Origin: an uncultured Azospirillum sp.
Lineage (GTDB): Bacteria; Pseudomonadota; Alphaproteobacteria; RF32; CAG-239
Assembly: GCA_900542055.1 (NCBI GenBank)
Contig: UQMA01000015.1
Location: forward strand, 1 to 32,687
Reading direction: 5' to 3'
Length of the DNA: 32,687 nt
Shown here: in pieces, positions 8,310 through 15,451 of the stretch
How the letters are laid out: the number at the start of each line of letters is the position of its first letter
How positions within the stretch are numbered: the stretch's first letter is position 1
The notes under the pieces: generated by a model
The model's database searches: none
Told to the model about the DNA's origin: nothing
Seen by the model: only the letters and a program-made list of their open reading frames with translations
Made by a program: the position numbers and the translations under genes

Positions 8310-8337
8310 ATATTAGCAACACTTCATTTTTTGTCAA
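8310..8337 (-). promoter_or_regulatory. Promoter of the glycine-zipper lipoprotein
   Basis: On the minus strand TTGACA (8337-8332) precedes TAATAT (8315-8310) by 16 bases. It is about 30 bases upstream of the ATG and diverges from the asnS promoter. Confidence 0.55.
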
Positions 8338-8345
8338 TGCCGTAC

Positions 8346-8374
8346 TGGACAATTTAAGATAAGTATTATATATT
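8346..8374 (+). promoter_or_regulatory. Promoter of asnS
   Basis: TGGACA (8346-8351) and TATATT (8369-8374) are separated by 17 bases and lie about 40 bases upstream of the asnS start. Confidence 0.5.
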
Positions 8375-8414
8375 GCATGCGGTTAAAAATTTTTTATAAC
8401 AGGAAAAGGCTAAA

Positions 8415-9803
8415 ATGTTAAAAAGAACAAAAATTGCAAAACTTCTCAAGTCGGAAACTGCGCTTGACGAAGTACTGGTTAAAGGTTGGGTTAAAACTCG
8501 CCGTGATTCTAAAGATTTTATGTTTATAGAGCTCAATGACGGCTCTTGTCTGAAAAATATTCAAATTATCGCCAATAACACTTTAGCCAATTATAATGAT
8601 TTGAAAAAATTAACAACAGGGTCTTCATTAGCCGTAAGAGGAACTTTGCAGGATTCTCTCGGCAGCAATCAAAAATATGAAATCAAAGCGGAAGAAATTA
8701 TAATTTATGATATTGCCAATGATGATTATCCGTTGCAAAAGAAAAAACACACTGATGAATATTTGAGAACAATTGCCCACTTGCGTCCGCGTACAAACAA
8801 ATATGGTGCGGCTTTCCGCATTCGTTCGGAATTATCTTATGCGATTCACGAATTTTTTCATTCCCGCGGATTTCGCTATGTTCACACGCCGATTATTACA
8901 GCTTCTGACTGTGAAGGCGCCGGAGAAATGTTTCAGGTGACCACCCTCGATTTGAATAATGTTCCGAAAACCAAAGACGGAAAAGTTGACTATTCTCAAG
9001 ACTTTTTCGGAAAAGAAGCTCGTTTGACCGTTTCGGGACAGCTCAACGGCGAAATGTATGCTATGGCTTTAGGAGATATTTATACTTTCGGTCCCACTTT
9101 TAGAGCTGAAAATTCAAACACAACCCGCCATGCGGCAGAATTTTGGATGATTGAACCTGAAATGGCTTTTGCAGATATTAACGATGATATGGATCTGGCT
9201 GAAGATATGGTTAGATATTGTGTCAAACACGTGCTTGCTCATTGTCCGGAAGATATTGAATTGTTTGAAAAATTTGTTGCTCCGGGGCTGCAGGATACGT
9301 TGAATACCATCATAAACGAACCTTTTGCACGCATTACATACAGCGAAGCTATCGAAATTATGAAAAATTCAAAACAGGAGTTTGAATATAAGCCTGAATA
9401 CGGTGTCGATATGCAAACTGAACATGAGCGCTTTTTAGCTGAGAAACATTTCAAACGTCCGGTTATCGTCCGTGATTATCCAAAAGAAATTAAGGCATTT
9501 TATATGCGGATGAATGATGACAATAAAACCGTTGCCGCTATGGATGTTTTGGTTCCGGGAATTGGCGAACTTATCGGAGGATCTCAGCGTGAAGAACGTT
9601 ATGATCGTTTGGTTGCGCGTATCAAAGAATTAGGTATGAAAGAAGAAGATTATTCGTGGTATTTGGATTCTCGCCGCTATGGTTCCGTTCCTCATGCCGG
9701 CTTTGGTTTGGGTTTTGAACGTATGATGTTGCTTTTGACTGGAATTGGCAATATTCGCGATGTGATTCCTTTCCCGAGAACTCCGAAATCAGTAAGCTTT
9801 TAG
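8415..9803 (+). CDS. asnS: Asparaginyl-tRNA synthetase
   Basis: This 462-aa cytosolic class IIb aminoacyl-tRNA synthetase charges tRNA-Asn with asparagine. The N-terminal OB-fold anticodon-binding domain spans about 1-110 (VKGWVKTRRDSKDFMFIELNDG). Class II motif 2 appears as TFRAENSNTTRHAAEFWM and motif 3 as GFGLGFERMMLLLTG near the C-terminus. SDCEGAGEMFQVTT is typical of AsnRS rather than AspRS. Having it means Asn-tRNA can be formed directly instead of only through GatCAB transamidation, which many alphaproteobacteria use. AGGAAAAGG lies upstream of the start. The next gene begins nine bases after the stop region and may be co-transcribed. Confidence 0.97.
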   Translation: MLKRTKIAKLLKSETALDEVLVKGWVKTRRDSKDFMFIELNDGSCLKNIQIIANNTLANYNDLKKLTTGSSLAVRGTLQDSLGSNQKYEIKAEEIIIYDIANDDYPLQKKKHTDEYLRTIAHLRPRTNKYGAAFRIRSELSYAIHEFFHSRGFRYVHTPIITASDCEGAGEMFQVTTLDLNNVPKTKDGKVDYSQDFFGKEARLTVSGQLNGEMYAMALGDIYTFGPTFRAENSNTTRHAAEFWMIEPEMAFADINDDMDLAEDMVRYCVKHVLAHCPEDIELFEKFVAPGLQDTLNTIINEPFARITYSEAIEIMKNSKQEFEYKPEYGVDMQTEHERFLAEKHFKRPVIVRDYPKEIKAFYMRMNDDNKTVAAMDVLVPGIGELIGGSQREERYDRLVARIKELGMKEEDYSWYLDSRRYGSVPHAGFGLGFERMMLLLTGIGNIRDVIPFPRTPKSVSF

Positions 9804-9812
9804 GAGATATAT

Positions 9813-10352
9813 ATGAAATATTTGCTGTTGCTTTTGATGTTTTTTTGCAGTGTGTCCGCGGCTTTTGCTCAAACTCAGGCGGTTGCCGATGAGCGCATAA
9901 TGGTTATTGTTCCGCCGGAAGAAGAAAATGTCGAAAGCAACGCAAATATGCCCACTTGTGACAATCAACGCGTGATTGCTGATGTAAAAGAAGCAATCAC
10001 AGCTTATCTGCAACAGCATAATTCAGGCTCTATCATTGAAAAACGTAAACGGAATCTGGTTGTGAAGAATATTGACAAATACACAGAAATTCCGGTTGCG
10101 GAATTTGATAATTCGCAAAATTATCTGGTTGCCAATGAATTGGTTATGACTAAAATTAACCGTAAAGTCAAAGAACAAAATTTGCGGCTTTGCGTCGGCG
10201 AAGGAAAAGTTCCCGTTTATCTGCTGATATATCCGGAAGATTTCGGTTACCGCGTGCAAATCATTAATTTTATCAGCCCCGGAAAAAACGGAAATGAATT
10301 TTCGGTTTTCTATGCGCCGGAAGTAAAGCAATACGATAACTTTGAAAATTGA
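9813..10352 (+). CDS. Secreted hypothetical protein
   Basis: This 179-aa protein starts with a clean Sec signal peptide (MKYLLLLLMFFCSVSAAFA, cleavage expected after residue about 19-20) and no lipobox, so it is probably periplasmic. The mature part is polar, with two cysteines (in MPTCDNQ and RLCVGEG) that could form a disulfide. I recognise no family. A good ribosome-binding site (TAGGAG) lies eight bases before the ATG, and the gene starts 9 bases after asnS. The downstream rpoH has its own promoter, so this is probably the last gene of the asnS transcript. Function unknown. Confidence 0.75.
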   Translation: MKYLLLLLMFFCSVSAAFAQTQAVADERIMVIVPPEEENVESNANMPTCDNQRVIADVKEAITAYLQQHNSGSIIEKRKRNLVVKNIDKYTEIPVAEFDNSQNYLVANELVMTKINRKVKEQNLRLCVGEGKVPVYLLIYPEDFGYRVQIINFISPGKNGNEFSVFYAPEVKQYDNFEN

Positions 10353-10361
10353 TTTTTACTA

Positions 10362-10389
10362 TTGAATTTTTATAAAAAACGCATATAAT
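10362..10389 (+). promoter_or_regulatory. Promoter of rpoH
   Basis: TTGAAT (10362-10367) and a perfect TATAAT (10384-10389) with a 16-base spacer lie 33 bases upstream of the rpoH start, indicating sigma-70-type transcription. Confidence 0.65.
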
Positions 10390-10422
10390 CTTCTCTGTTA
10401 AAAGAAAGAAGGTCGATTTATT

Positions 10423-11322
10423 TTGAGTAACAATTCTTCAGTAATGGTTATTAAGCCTAGTTCCAATCTGCCTTTGGTGGTAGAAAACAACGGCTTGGTT
10501 TCATATCTTGAAAAAATCAAAACTTTTCCAGTCTTGAGCGATGAAGAAGAACAATCGCTGGTATTAGATTTTAAGAAAAACAACAATCTTGCAGCTGCAC
10601 ATAAATTGGTGTTGTCGCATTTGCGTTTGGCTGCCAAAATAGCTTTGACATACCGCCGTTACGGTTTGCCAATGGCAGACATTATCTCCGAAGCAAATAT
10701 CGGTTTGATGCAGGCGGTTAAAAAGTTTGATTTGGATAAAAAAGTTCGCTTGTCGACCTATGCCATCTGGTGGATTAGGGCGGCAATCAATGATTTTGTC
10801 TTGCGTTCTTGGTCTTTGGTAAAGATAGGCACAGTCGCTGCTCAAAAAAAGCTTTTTTATAATTTGAACAGAATTAAAGCTCGTTTAGGACTTTATGAAA
10901 ATAAGGAATTGGAACCGGCAGTAGCTAAACAAATAGCCAATGAGTTGGTTGTTGACGAGCAGGATGTTGTAGAAATGAACCGCCGCTTGGGAGGCGATAG
11001 TTCATTGAATGTGAATGTCGGCGATGAAGATGATGTTGAACGGCAAGATCTTCTGGTCGACAACCGCCAAAATATTGAAGCCAGCCTGGCTAATCGTCAG
11101 GAAGCCAGTTACAAACATGGTATTTTGATGTCCTGCATCAATTTATTGCCTGAACGCGAAGCTTATATAATAAAAAATCGTATGCTTTCTGATATGCCGC
11201 AAACTTTGGAAGACATAGGCACTAAATACAACATCAGCCGTGAACGTGTTCGTCAGTTGGAAAAAAAGGCTTTTGATCATTTGTCAGAATTAGTGCGTGA
11301 CAAAATGGCTCAGGCTGCTTAA
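10423..11322 (+). CDS. rpoH: RNA polymerase heat-shock sigma factor RpoH (sigma-32)
   Basis: This 299-aa sigma factor directs RNA polymerase to heat-shock promoters such as that of hsp20 at 2358. Region 1.2/2.1 begins near YLEKIKTFPVLSDEEE (28-43). Region 2 holds HLRLAAKIALTYRRYGLP and the -10-recognition stretch LSTYAIWWIRAAINDFVLRSW. The RpoH-box segment QKKLFYNLNRIKARL (141-155) separates sigma-32 from RpoD-type factors. Region 4.2, with the helix-turn-helix LEDIGTKYNISRERVRQLE, is near 258-276. The start is a TTG with AAGG ten bases upstream. An in-frame ATG at 10444 lacks a ribosome-binding site. Because many alphaproteobacteria carry several rpoH paralogues, I cannot say whether this is the main one. 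Confidence 0.92.
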   Translation: MSNNSSVMVIKPSSNLPLVVENNGLVSYLEKIKTFPVLSDEEEQSLVLDFKKNNNLAAAHKLVLSHLRLAAKIALTYRRYGLPMADIISEANIGLMQAVKKFDLDKKVRLSTYAIWWIRAAINDFVLRSWSLVKIGTVAAQKKLFYNLNRIKARLGLYENKELEPAVAKQIANELVVDEQDVVEMNRRLGGDSSLNVNVGDEDDVERQDLLVDNRQNIEASLANRQEASYKHGILMSCINLLPEREAYIIKNRMLSDMPQTLEDIGTKYNISRERVRQLEKKAFDHLSELVRDKMAQAA

Positions 11323-11341
11323 CTGAAAAAAGGGCAAGCTA

Positions 11342-11557
11342 ATGTCGGACGGCGAAAATATGCAACAATTCGACTTTGAAGGTACAGTTCAGCCAACGGA
11401 AGTCAAAGGCTATGCTTATAAAAATATTTTCTCACCGAAAGAATCTATTGCCGAAATGCCTAAACGTATGGAAGAACGCATAAAAAGAGTTCGCAAAATG
11501 CGAAAAAATAATATTTTTGCTGAATCTTACAAAGCGCCGAAAGTTTTAAATGACTGA
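11342..11557 (+). CDS. Small conserved-looking hypothetical protein between rpoH and prmC
   Basis: This 71-aa protein is hydrophilic and strongly basic in its C-terminal half (MEERIKRVRKMRKNN), with no signal or membrane segment. It starts 19 bases after rpoH and its end overlaps the prmC start by eight bases (the stop TGA lies inside ATGACTGA), so it is almost certainly translated and coupled to prmC. The charge pattern would suit nucleic-acid or ribosome binding, but I recognise no family. Confidence 0.65.
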   Translation: MSDGENMQQFDFEGTVQPTEVKGYAYKNIFSPKESIAEMPKRMEERIKRVRKMRKNNIFAESYKAPKVLND

Positions 11558-12383
11558 TTTTATACAACGGTTAATAGATTCTTTGGTTTCTGCTCAAATT
11601 GATTCGCCGCGCCTTGAATTGCGAATGATGATTGCTGATTTGCTGCACTGTGATGTCAATGAAATAAGTCTTAACCTCGACCTATCCTCCGAACAAGGTT
11701 CTAAACTTAAAGATATGGTCGCTCGCAGAGTGAAACATGAGCCCTTGGATAAAATTCTGGGGTACAGAGATTTTTATAAATATCGATTTGTAGTTAATGA
11801 CGATGTTTTATCGCCTCGTCCTGACAGTGAAGTTATAGTGGAAGAGGCTATTGCTTTATGTAAGAAAATCAAGCCCGATTCTATATTGGAATTAGGTGTT
11901 GGTTCAGGGTGTTTGATTCTTTCGGTGTTAGGAGATTTTCCTGAATTGTTAGGAGTAGGTATTGACAAATCGGAAATGGCTTTAAAAATTGCTGCTGCAA
12001 ATGCGGAAAATCTAAATTTATCTGCTCGGGTGCAATGGAAACAAACAAATTATTTTTCAGACGATTTGCCCAGAGAAAATTTTTCAATAATAATCAGCAA
12101 TCCGCCATATATACCTCATAATGATATAGAAGGATTAGATACAGAAGTAAAAAAATATGATCCTATATCAGCGCTTGACGGCGGGACAGATGGTTATGAT
12201 CATTATCGAAGGCTGGCTGAAATAGCACCGGATTTATTGAAAGAAAATGGTTATTTTTTGCTCGAAGCGGGAATAGGACAGGCCAACAAAATTGTTGAAT
12301 TGTTTGAACGGCAAGGTCTGGTTTTATATAAAAAAGTGCGTGATTTGTCCGGCGTAGAACGCTGTGTAATAATGAAAAAATAA
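11550..12383 (+). CDS. prmC: Peptide chain release factor N5-glutamine methyltransferase
   Basis: This 277-aa SAM-dependent enzyme methylates the GGQ glutamine of release factors RF1 and RF2. The N-terminal helical domain (about 1-85) ends in LSPRPDSEVIVE (87-98), the substrate-loop motif. The methyltransferase domain has motif I ELGVGSGCL (114-122) and the catalytic NPPYIP (184-189) that binds the glutamine side chain. Length and motifs are normal. Translation is coupled to the upstream 71-aa gene by an eight-base overlap. The DUF4167 gene lies downstream, as is usual in alphaproteobacteria. Confidence 0.95.
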   Translation: MTDFIQRLIDSLVSAQIDSPRLELRMMIADLLHCDVNEISLNLDLSSEQGSKLKDMVARRVKHEPLDKILGYRDFYKYRFVVNDDVLSPRPDSEVIVEEAIALCKKIKPDSILELGVGSGCLILSVLGDFPELLGVGIDKSEMALKIAAANAENLNLSARVQWKQTNYFSDDLPRENFSIIISNPPYIPHNDIEGLDTEVKKYDPISALDGGTDGYDHYRRLAEIAPDLLKENGYFLLEAGIGQANKIVELFERQGLVLYKKVRDLSGVERCVIMKK

Positions 12384-12485
12384 GTTGCAATTAATAAAAT
12401 TATTAGTATTATGCAACCATGACTTTCCGGATTAATCCGGTGTTTTTAAGATTTCCGTCTTATAGAAAATAGTTTTTGATTTTGG

Positions 12486-12509
12486 AAGCGCCTGAATGAG
12501 GTGCTTTTT
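12486..12509 (+). terminator. Terminator between prmC and the DUF4167 gene
   Basis: An 8-bp stem, AAGCGCCT / AGGTGCTT (one G-T pair), with loop GAATG is followed by a short T-run. Just upstream a self-complementary CCGGATTAATCCGG forms a second small hairpin followed by T-rich sequence. Confidence 0.6.
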
Positions 12510-12535
12510 AACCCTTGCATAGTGGTATTTTATAC

Positions 12536-13177
12536 ATGAAAAAAATAAATAACAGGTATCGTAACAACAATAATAACAATAACAGTTCAAGCAGCGCAAT
12601 TTATTCTCTTAATTATAAATTTGACAGCAATTCCATTGCCGGAAAAATCAGCGGAACAGCGCTTGATTTGATAAAAAGGTATAATGATTTGGCTAAGGAT
12701 GCTCATAGTAATAATGATTATGTTACAGCTGAAATTTTTCGCCAGTATGCAGAGCATTACCGCAAAATAGTGACTGAAATCAATGAACGCAAAAATGCTC
12801 GTGAGCAACAGGACGGTAATATGAATACTGTGTCGGCTGCAGCGGAAGCGGCAACTCAACAGACAGCCGTGGAAAACGAAGAAAAAACAGATTCCGAAAA
12901 CAATAAAACAATTGTTCAAAGTGTAACCGAAACAAAAACTGTTTTGGAAACTGAAAAAACAAAAGTCGAAGAAACTCAAGAACAGACACAAAAAGAACCG
13001 GTTGCCGAAACTACCATTGCCGAGAAAAAGCCGGCAAGAAAAACATTTCATGTTATTGAAATTAATAAAACTCAAACGGATGAAGCACAAGCAGTTTCCG
13101 ACAATACTCCGACAGTAAAACCACGAAGAACATACCGCAGAAGAACAGTTGCTGCAGCCCCTGCCGCTGAAGCTTAA
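12536..13177 (+). CDS. DUF4167 family protein
   Basis: The protein of about 213 aa begins with an Arg/Asn-rich low-complexity tract (NNRYRNNNNNNN) followed by the DUF4167 core (about 25-85: KISGTALDLIKRYNDLAKDAHSN and YVTAEIFRQYAEHYRKIV), then a long Thr/Glu/Lys-rich disordered region and a basic C-terminal tail (RRTYRRRT). The family is of unknown function, is found essentially in Alphaproteobacteria and often sits beside prmC, as here. The basic, disordered ends suggest RNA or DNA binding; that is inference. The ATG at 12536 lacks a clear ribosome-binding site. A TTG at 12515 would add seven residues and follows a GAGGTG inside the terminator. I prefer the ATG because the product then begins with the typical basic tract. 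Confidence 0.85.
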   Translation: MKKINNRYRNNNNNNNSSSSAIYSLNYKFDSNSIAGKISGTALDLIKRYNDLAKDAHSNNDYVTAEIFRQYAEHYRKIVTEINERKNAREQQDGNMNTVSAAAEAATQQTAVENEEKTDSENNKTIVQSVTETKTVLETEKTKVEETQEQTQKEPVAETTIAEKKPARKTFHVIEINKTQTDEAQAVSDNTPTVKPRRTYRRRTVAAAPAAEA

Positions 13178-13191
13178 AAAAGGAATTATAA

Positions 13192-14319
13192 ATGTTTTTT
13201 CTGTATGCCTCATTAATTATCGCAACAGCATGTTCTGTAATTACCCAAAGGACATTAGTTGGATATAACCATGTTCATTGGCTGTTGAAATTAGCTGTAT
13301 TCGGAGTTTTTTTTGCTTCTTGGTGCGCCCCTTTGATCTTGGGTATACTCAGACGCAAAATGTGGTTGGAAACAGAACTCATTAATTTTCTTACTCCTTT
13401 AGGGTATATTTGCTTTGGTTTTGTTTTTATTCTATTTGTCATGCTGTTTTTGCGTGACGGTTTTTGGTTTGTTTTTTATCGGATTTGGGGACATTCGGAA
13501 AACTGGAATCCTGTTAATATTGCAGCATTGACCAAAGCTAATATTGTTACTGTTATTTTAGCGGTTGTTGTTTCCTCATATGCATATTATGAAGGGACAA
13601 AACTTCCTCAAATTAAAAAAATTGAATTAACAAGTGATAAAATCAAATATCCTGTTACTTTGCTGCAAATTAATGATGTGCATTTGCATGGAAGCAAGCC
13701 GGTTGCAGCCGTTAGAAAACTTGTAAATTTAGCAAATTCTTTACAGCCGGATATAATTGTTATGCCGGGGGATATTATTGATGATTCGGTTGGAAATTTA
13801 GCTCAACATCTGCAAGAGTTAGCAAAATTGCAGGCTAAATACGGAGTTTACGTTTCTGCCGGCAATCATGAATATTATAATGGTTTGGTTCCCTGTCAAT
13901 GGCAGTTTCAGCAGATGGGATTTAATTTGTTATCTGAAAACGGACAACAAATTGAAGAGACAGGACTTTATTTAGCAGGAATTCCTGATAACCCTTCCAA
14001 TCGGCAAAAAAAAGACTATCCGCAAATATTGCAAAACAGTCTTCCTAATATGTACAAAATATTATTGGCGCACAATCCTTCTTTAGCAAAAGATTACTTA
14101 AAGCTAGGCTTTGACTTGCAGTTGTCGGCACATACCCATGGCGGACAGATTTTTCCGTTTCATATTTTGGTTAAAGTCGCCAATAAATATTTGTCGGGTA
14201 AGTACAATATTGACGGCAAGGTTTTGTATATTTCTAACGGCGCCGGCTATTGGGGACCTCCGATGCGTTTGTTTGCTCCGTCGGATATTACATTGATTAC
14301 CTTAAAACCGAAGAAATAA
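13192..14319 (+). CDS. Membrane-anchored metallophosphoesterase (YkuE/YaeI-like)
   Basis: This 375-aa protein has about four N-terminal membrane segments (roughly 2-18, 31-52, 66-88, 115-132) and a calcineurin-like phosphoesterase domain from about 155 onward. All the metal-binding motifs are present: NDVHLHG (161-167), GDIIDD (193-198), GNHE (224-227) and the paired histidines of AHTHGGQ (313-319). Relatives of this arrangement hydrolyse phosphodiester or pyrophosphate bonds in lipids such as UDP-diacylglucosamine; the substrate here is unknown. AGGAATT lies before the ATG, 14 bases after the DUF4167 stop, so the two may share a transcript. It ends at the long convergent hairpin at 14318-14355. 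Confidence 0.92.
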   Translation: MFFLYASLIIATACSVITQRTLVGYNHVHWLLKLAVFGVFFASWCAPLILGILRRKMWLETELINFLTPLGYICFGFVFILFVMLFLRDGFWFVFYRIWGHSENWNPVNIAALTKANIVTVILAVVVSSYAYYEGTKLPQIKKIELTSDKIKYPVTLLQINDVHLHGSKPVAAVRKLVNLANSLQPDIIVMPGDIIDDSVGNLAQHLQELAKLQAKYGVYVSAGNHEYYNGLVPCQWQFQQMGFNLLSENGQQIEETGLYLAGIPDNPSNRQKKDYPQILQNSLPNMYKILLAHNPSLAKDYLKLGFDLQLSAHTHGGQIFPFHILVKVANKYLSGKYNIDGKVLYISNGAGYWGPPMRLFAPSDITLITLKPKK

Positions 14320-14355
14320 AATAAAAACAGCATTTTTCAATGCTGTTTTTATTTT
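14318..14355. terminator. Bidirectional terminator between the phosphoesterase and methyltransferase genes
   Basis: A perfect 17-bp stem, AAAATAAAAACAGCATT / AATGCTGTTTTTATTTT, with loop TTTC overlaps the last bases of both convergent genes. A-runs and T-runs inside the stem serve as U-tracts for transcripts from either side. Confidence 0.85.
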
Positions 14356-15275
14356 CGGATAAGCAGAGCGTTTCTTTCCCAAAAAACGCCGTCAGAATAT
14401 CCTTGAATGGAATTATTTTGTTTAGCCAGTTCCAAGCGTTTTTCAGCCCAAATGCAATAATTGGGATTTTGTTCAATCCCGACAAAACGGCGGTTGAGTT
14501 TTGCTGCGGCAACAGAGGTTGTTCCCGAACCGAGAAAAGGATCAAATACTATATCGTTTGGATTTGAACTTGCCAATATCAGTTTGGCGATAAGTTTTTC
14601 TGGTTTTTGAGTGGGATGTGCTGTGTTTTCCGGCATAGACCAATACGGAATTGAAATATCATCCCAAAAATTTGAAGGGCATGTGTTGCGAAAACGTCCG
14701 TTTTCAGTTTCTTCCCAGTCTTTAGGCTGTCCGTTTTCTTTATAAGGAGCCAAAACCCGTCGTCTGATTTTTACGGCATCAAGATTGAATGTATATTCAT
14801 CTCCCATGGTTGCAAACCAAATATCTTCCATGCCGTTTTTCCAGTTTTTTAAGGCGCCTCGTCCTTTTTCCCGCTGCCATGTAATGCGGTTTTTTATCTT
14901 TAAATAACGTTCTAAAACCGGACCGATAACCAAACTTGATTTCCAATCGCAGCAGACATAAATTGAAGCGTTAGGTTTTAAAAGCGGAATGGCTTTTTCC
15001 AGCCAGCCGATAGTATATTGTTCATATTCTATATTATCTGTTTGTGAAAATTTTGCGCCATGATAATCTTTGTTCAGATTGTACGGAGGATCAACAATCA
15101 TTAAGTCAACAAAAGATTTCGGCAATTTTTCCATCACTTTCAAACTGTTGCCGAGAATAGTGTGATTTATTATTTTATCTGTTGTCGTTTTACGGGTGAC
15201 GGAAATGCAGCGTTTAAGGTATTCTGCTCCTTCCGCAATACTGATATCAATTGTTTTGTTTTTTGGTGATTTCAT
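14349..15275 (-). CDS. Solitary DNA methyltransferase (beta-type adenine-N6 or cytosine-N4)
   Basis: This protein of about 308 aa has the catalytic motif DPPYNL at about 62-67, the middle segment EKGRGALKNWKNGMEDIWF, HPTQKP at about 220-225 and the SAM-binding FDPFLGSGTT at about 244-253. Catalytic motif before SAM motif is the beta-class order. The ERxKGRGAxxNWKN pattern resembles the DpnA/RsrI group of adenine methylases. It lacks the C-terminal extension of the cell-cycle methylase CcrM. No restriction gene is adjacent, so it looks solitary and may have an epigenetic or protective role. I place the start at the ATG at 15275 (GGGGAAAG just upstream); a TTG at 15323 would add 16 residues. 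The target sequence cannot be read from the gene. Confidence 0.88.
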   Translation of the reverse strand: MKSPKNKTIDISIAEGAEYLKRCISVTRKTTTDKIINHTILGNSLKVMEKLPKSFVDLMIVDPPYNLNKDYHGAKFSQTDNIEYEQYTIGWLEKAIPLLKPNASIYVCCDWKSSLVIGPVLERYLKIKNRITWQREKGRGALKNWKNGMEDIWFATMGDEYTFNLDAVKIRRRVLAPYKENGQPKDWEETENGRFRNTCPSNFWDDISIPYWSMPENTAHPTQKPEKLIAKLILASSNPNDIVFDPFLGSGTTSVAAAKLNRRFVGIEQNPNYCIWAEKRLELAKQNNSIQGYSDGVFWERNALLIRK

Positions 15276-15451
15276 TTCTTTCCCCGTTTTTTTATCAATA
15301 ACAAACAAAATATAAAAAGCCAAGTTTTTTTATTTGACAGTTAGTGTAAAATTTACTTTGAAATTAAAAAAAATATTTATGGCAAAAATGTTTTAACAGC
15401 TTGCAAAATAAAATACAGCAGTTAATATTCTTTCACAAAAGAGGAGTGCCA
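15276..15451. other. Divergent intergenic region, methyltransferase/sdaA
   Basis: A good -35-like TTGACA occurs at 15334-15339 on the plus strand, but no convincing -10 box lies at the right distance. The region must hold promoters for both divergent genes; I cannot place them with confidence. Confidence 0.4.

Noticed and set aside
12587..13213. 208-codon minus-strand frame opposite the DUF4167 gene
   Set aside because: It is a shadow of the plus-strand gene: Cys/Phe-rich translation and no ribosome-binding site.
14349..15275. Identification of the solitary methylase as CcrM
   Set aside because: The spacing of motifs and the KGRGAxxNWKN segment differ, and the C-terminal CcrM extension is missing.
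15334..15339. TTGACA as part of an sdaA promoter
   Set aside because: The sequence 15-19 bases downstream has no acceptable -10 box, so I did not list a promoter.
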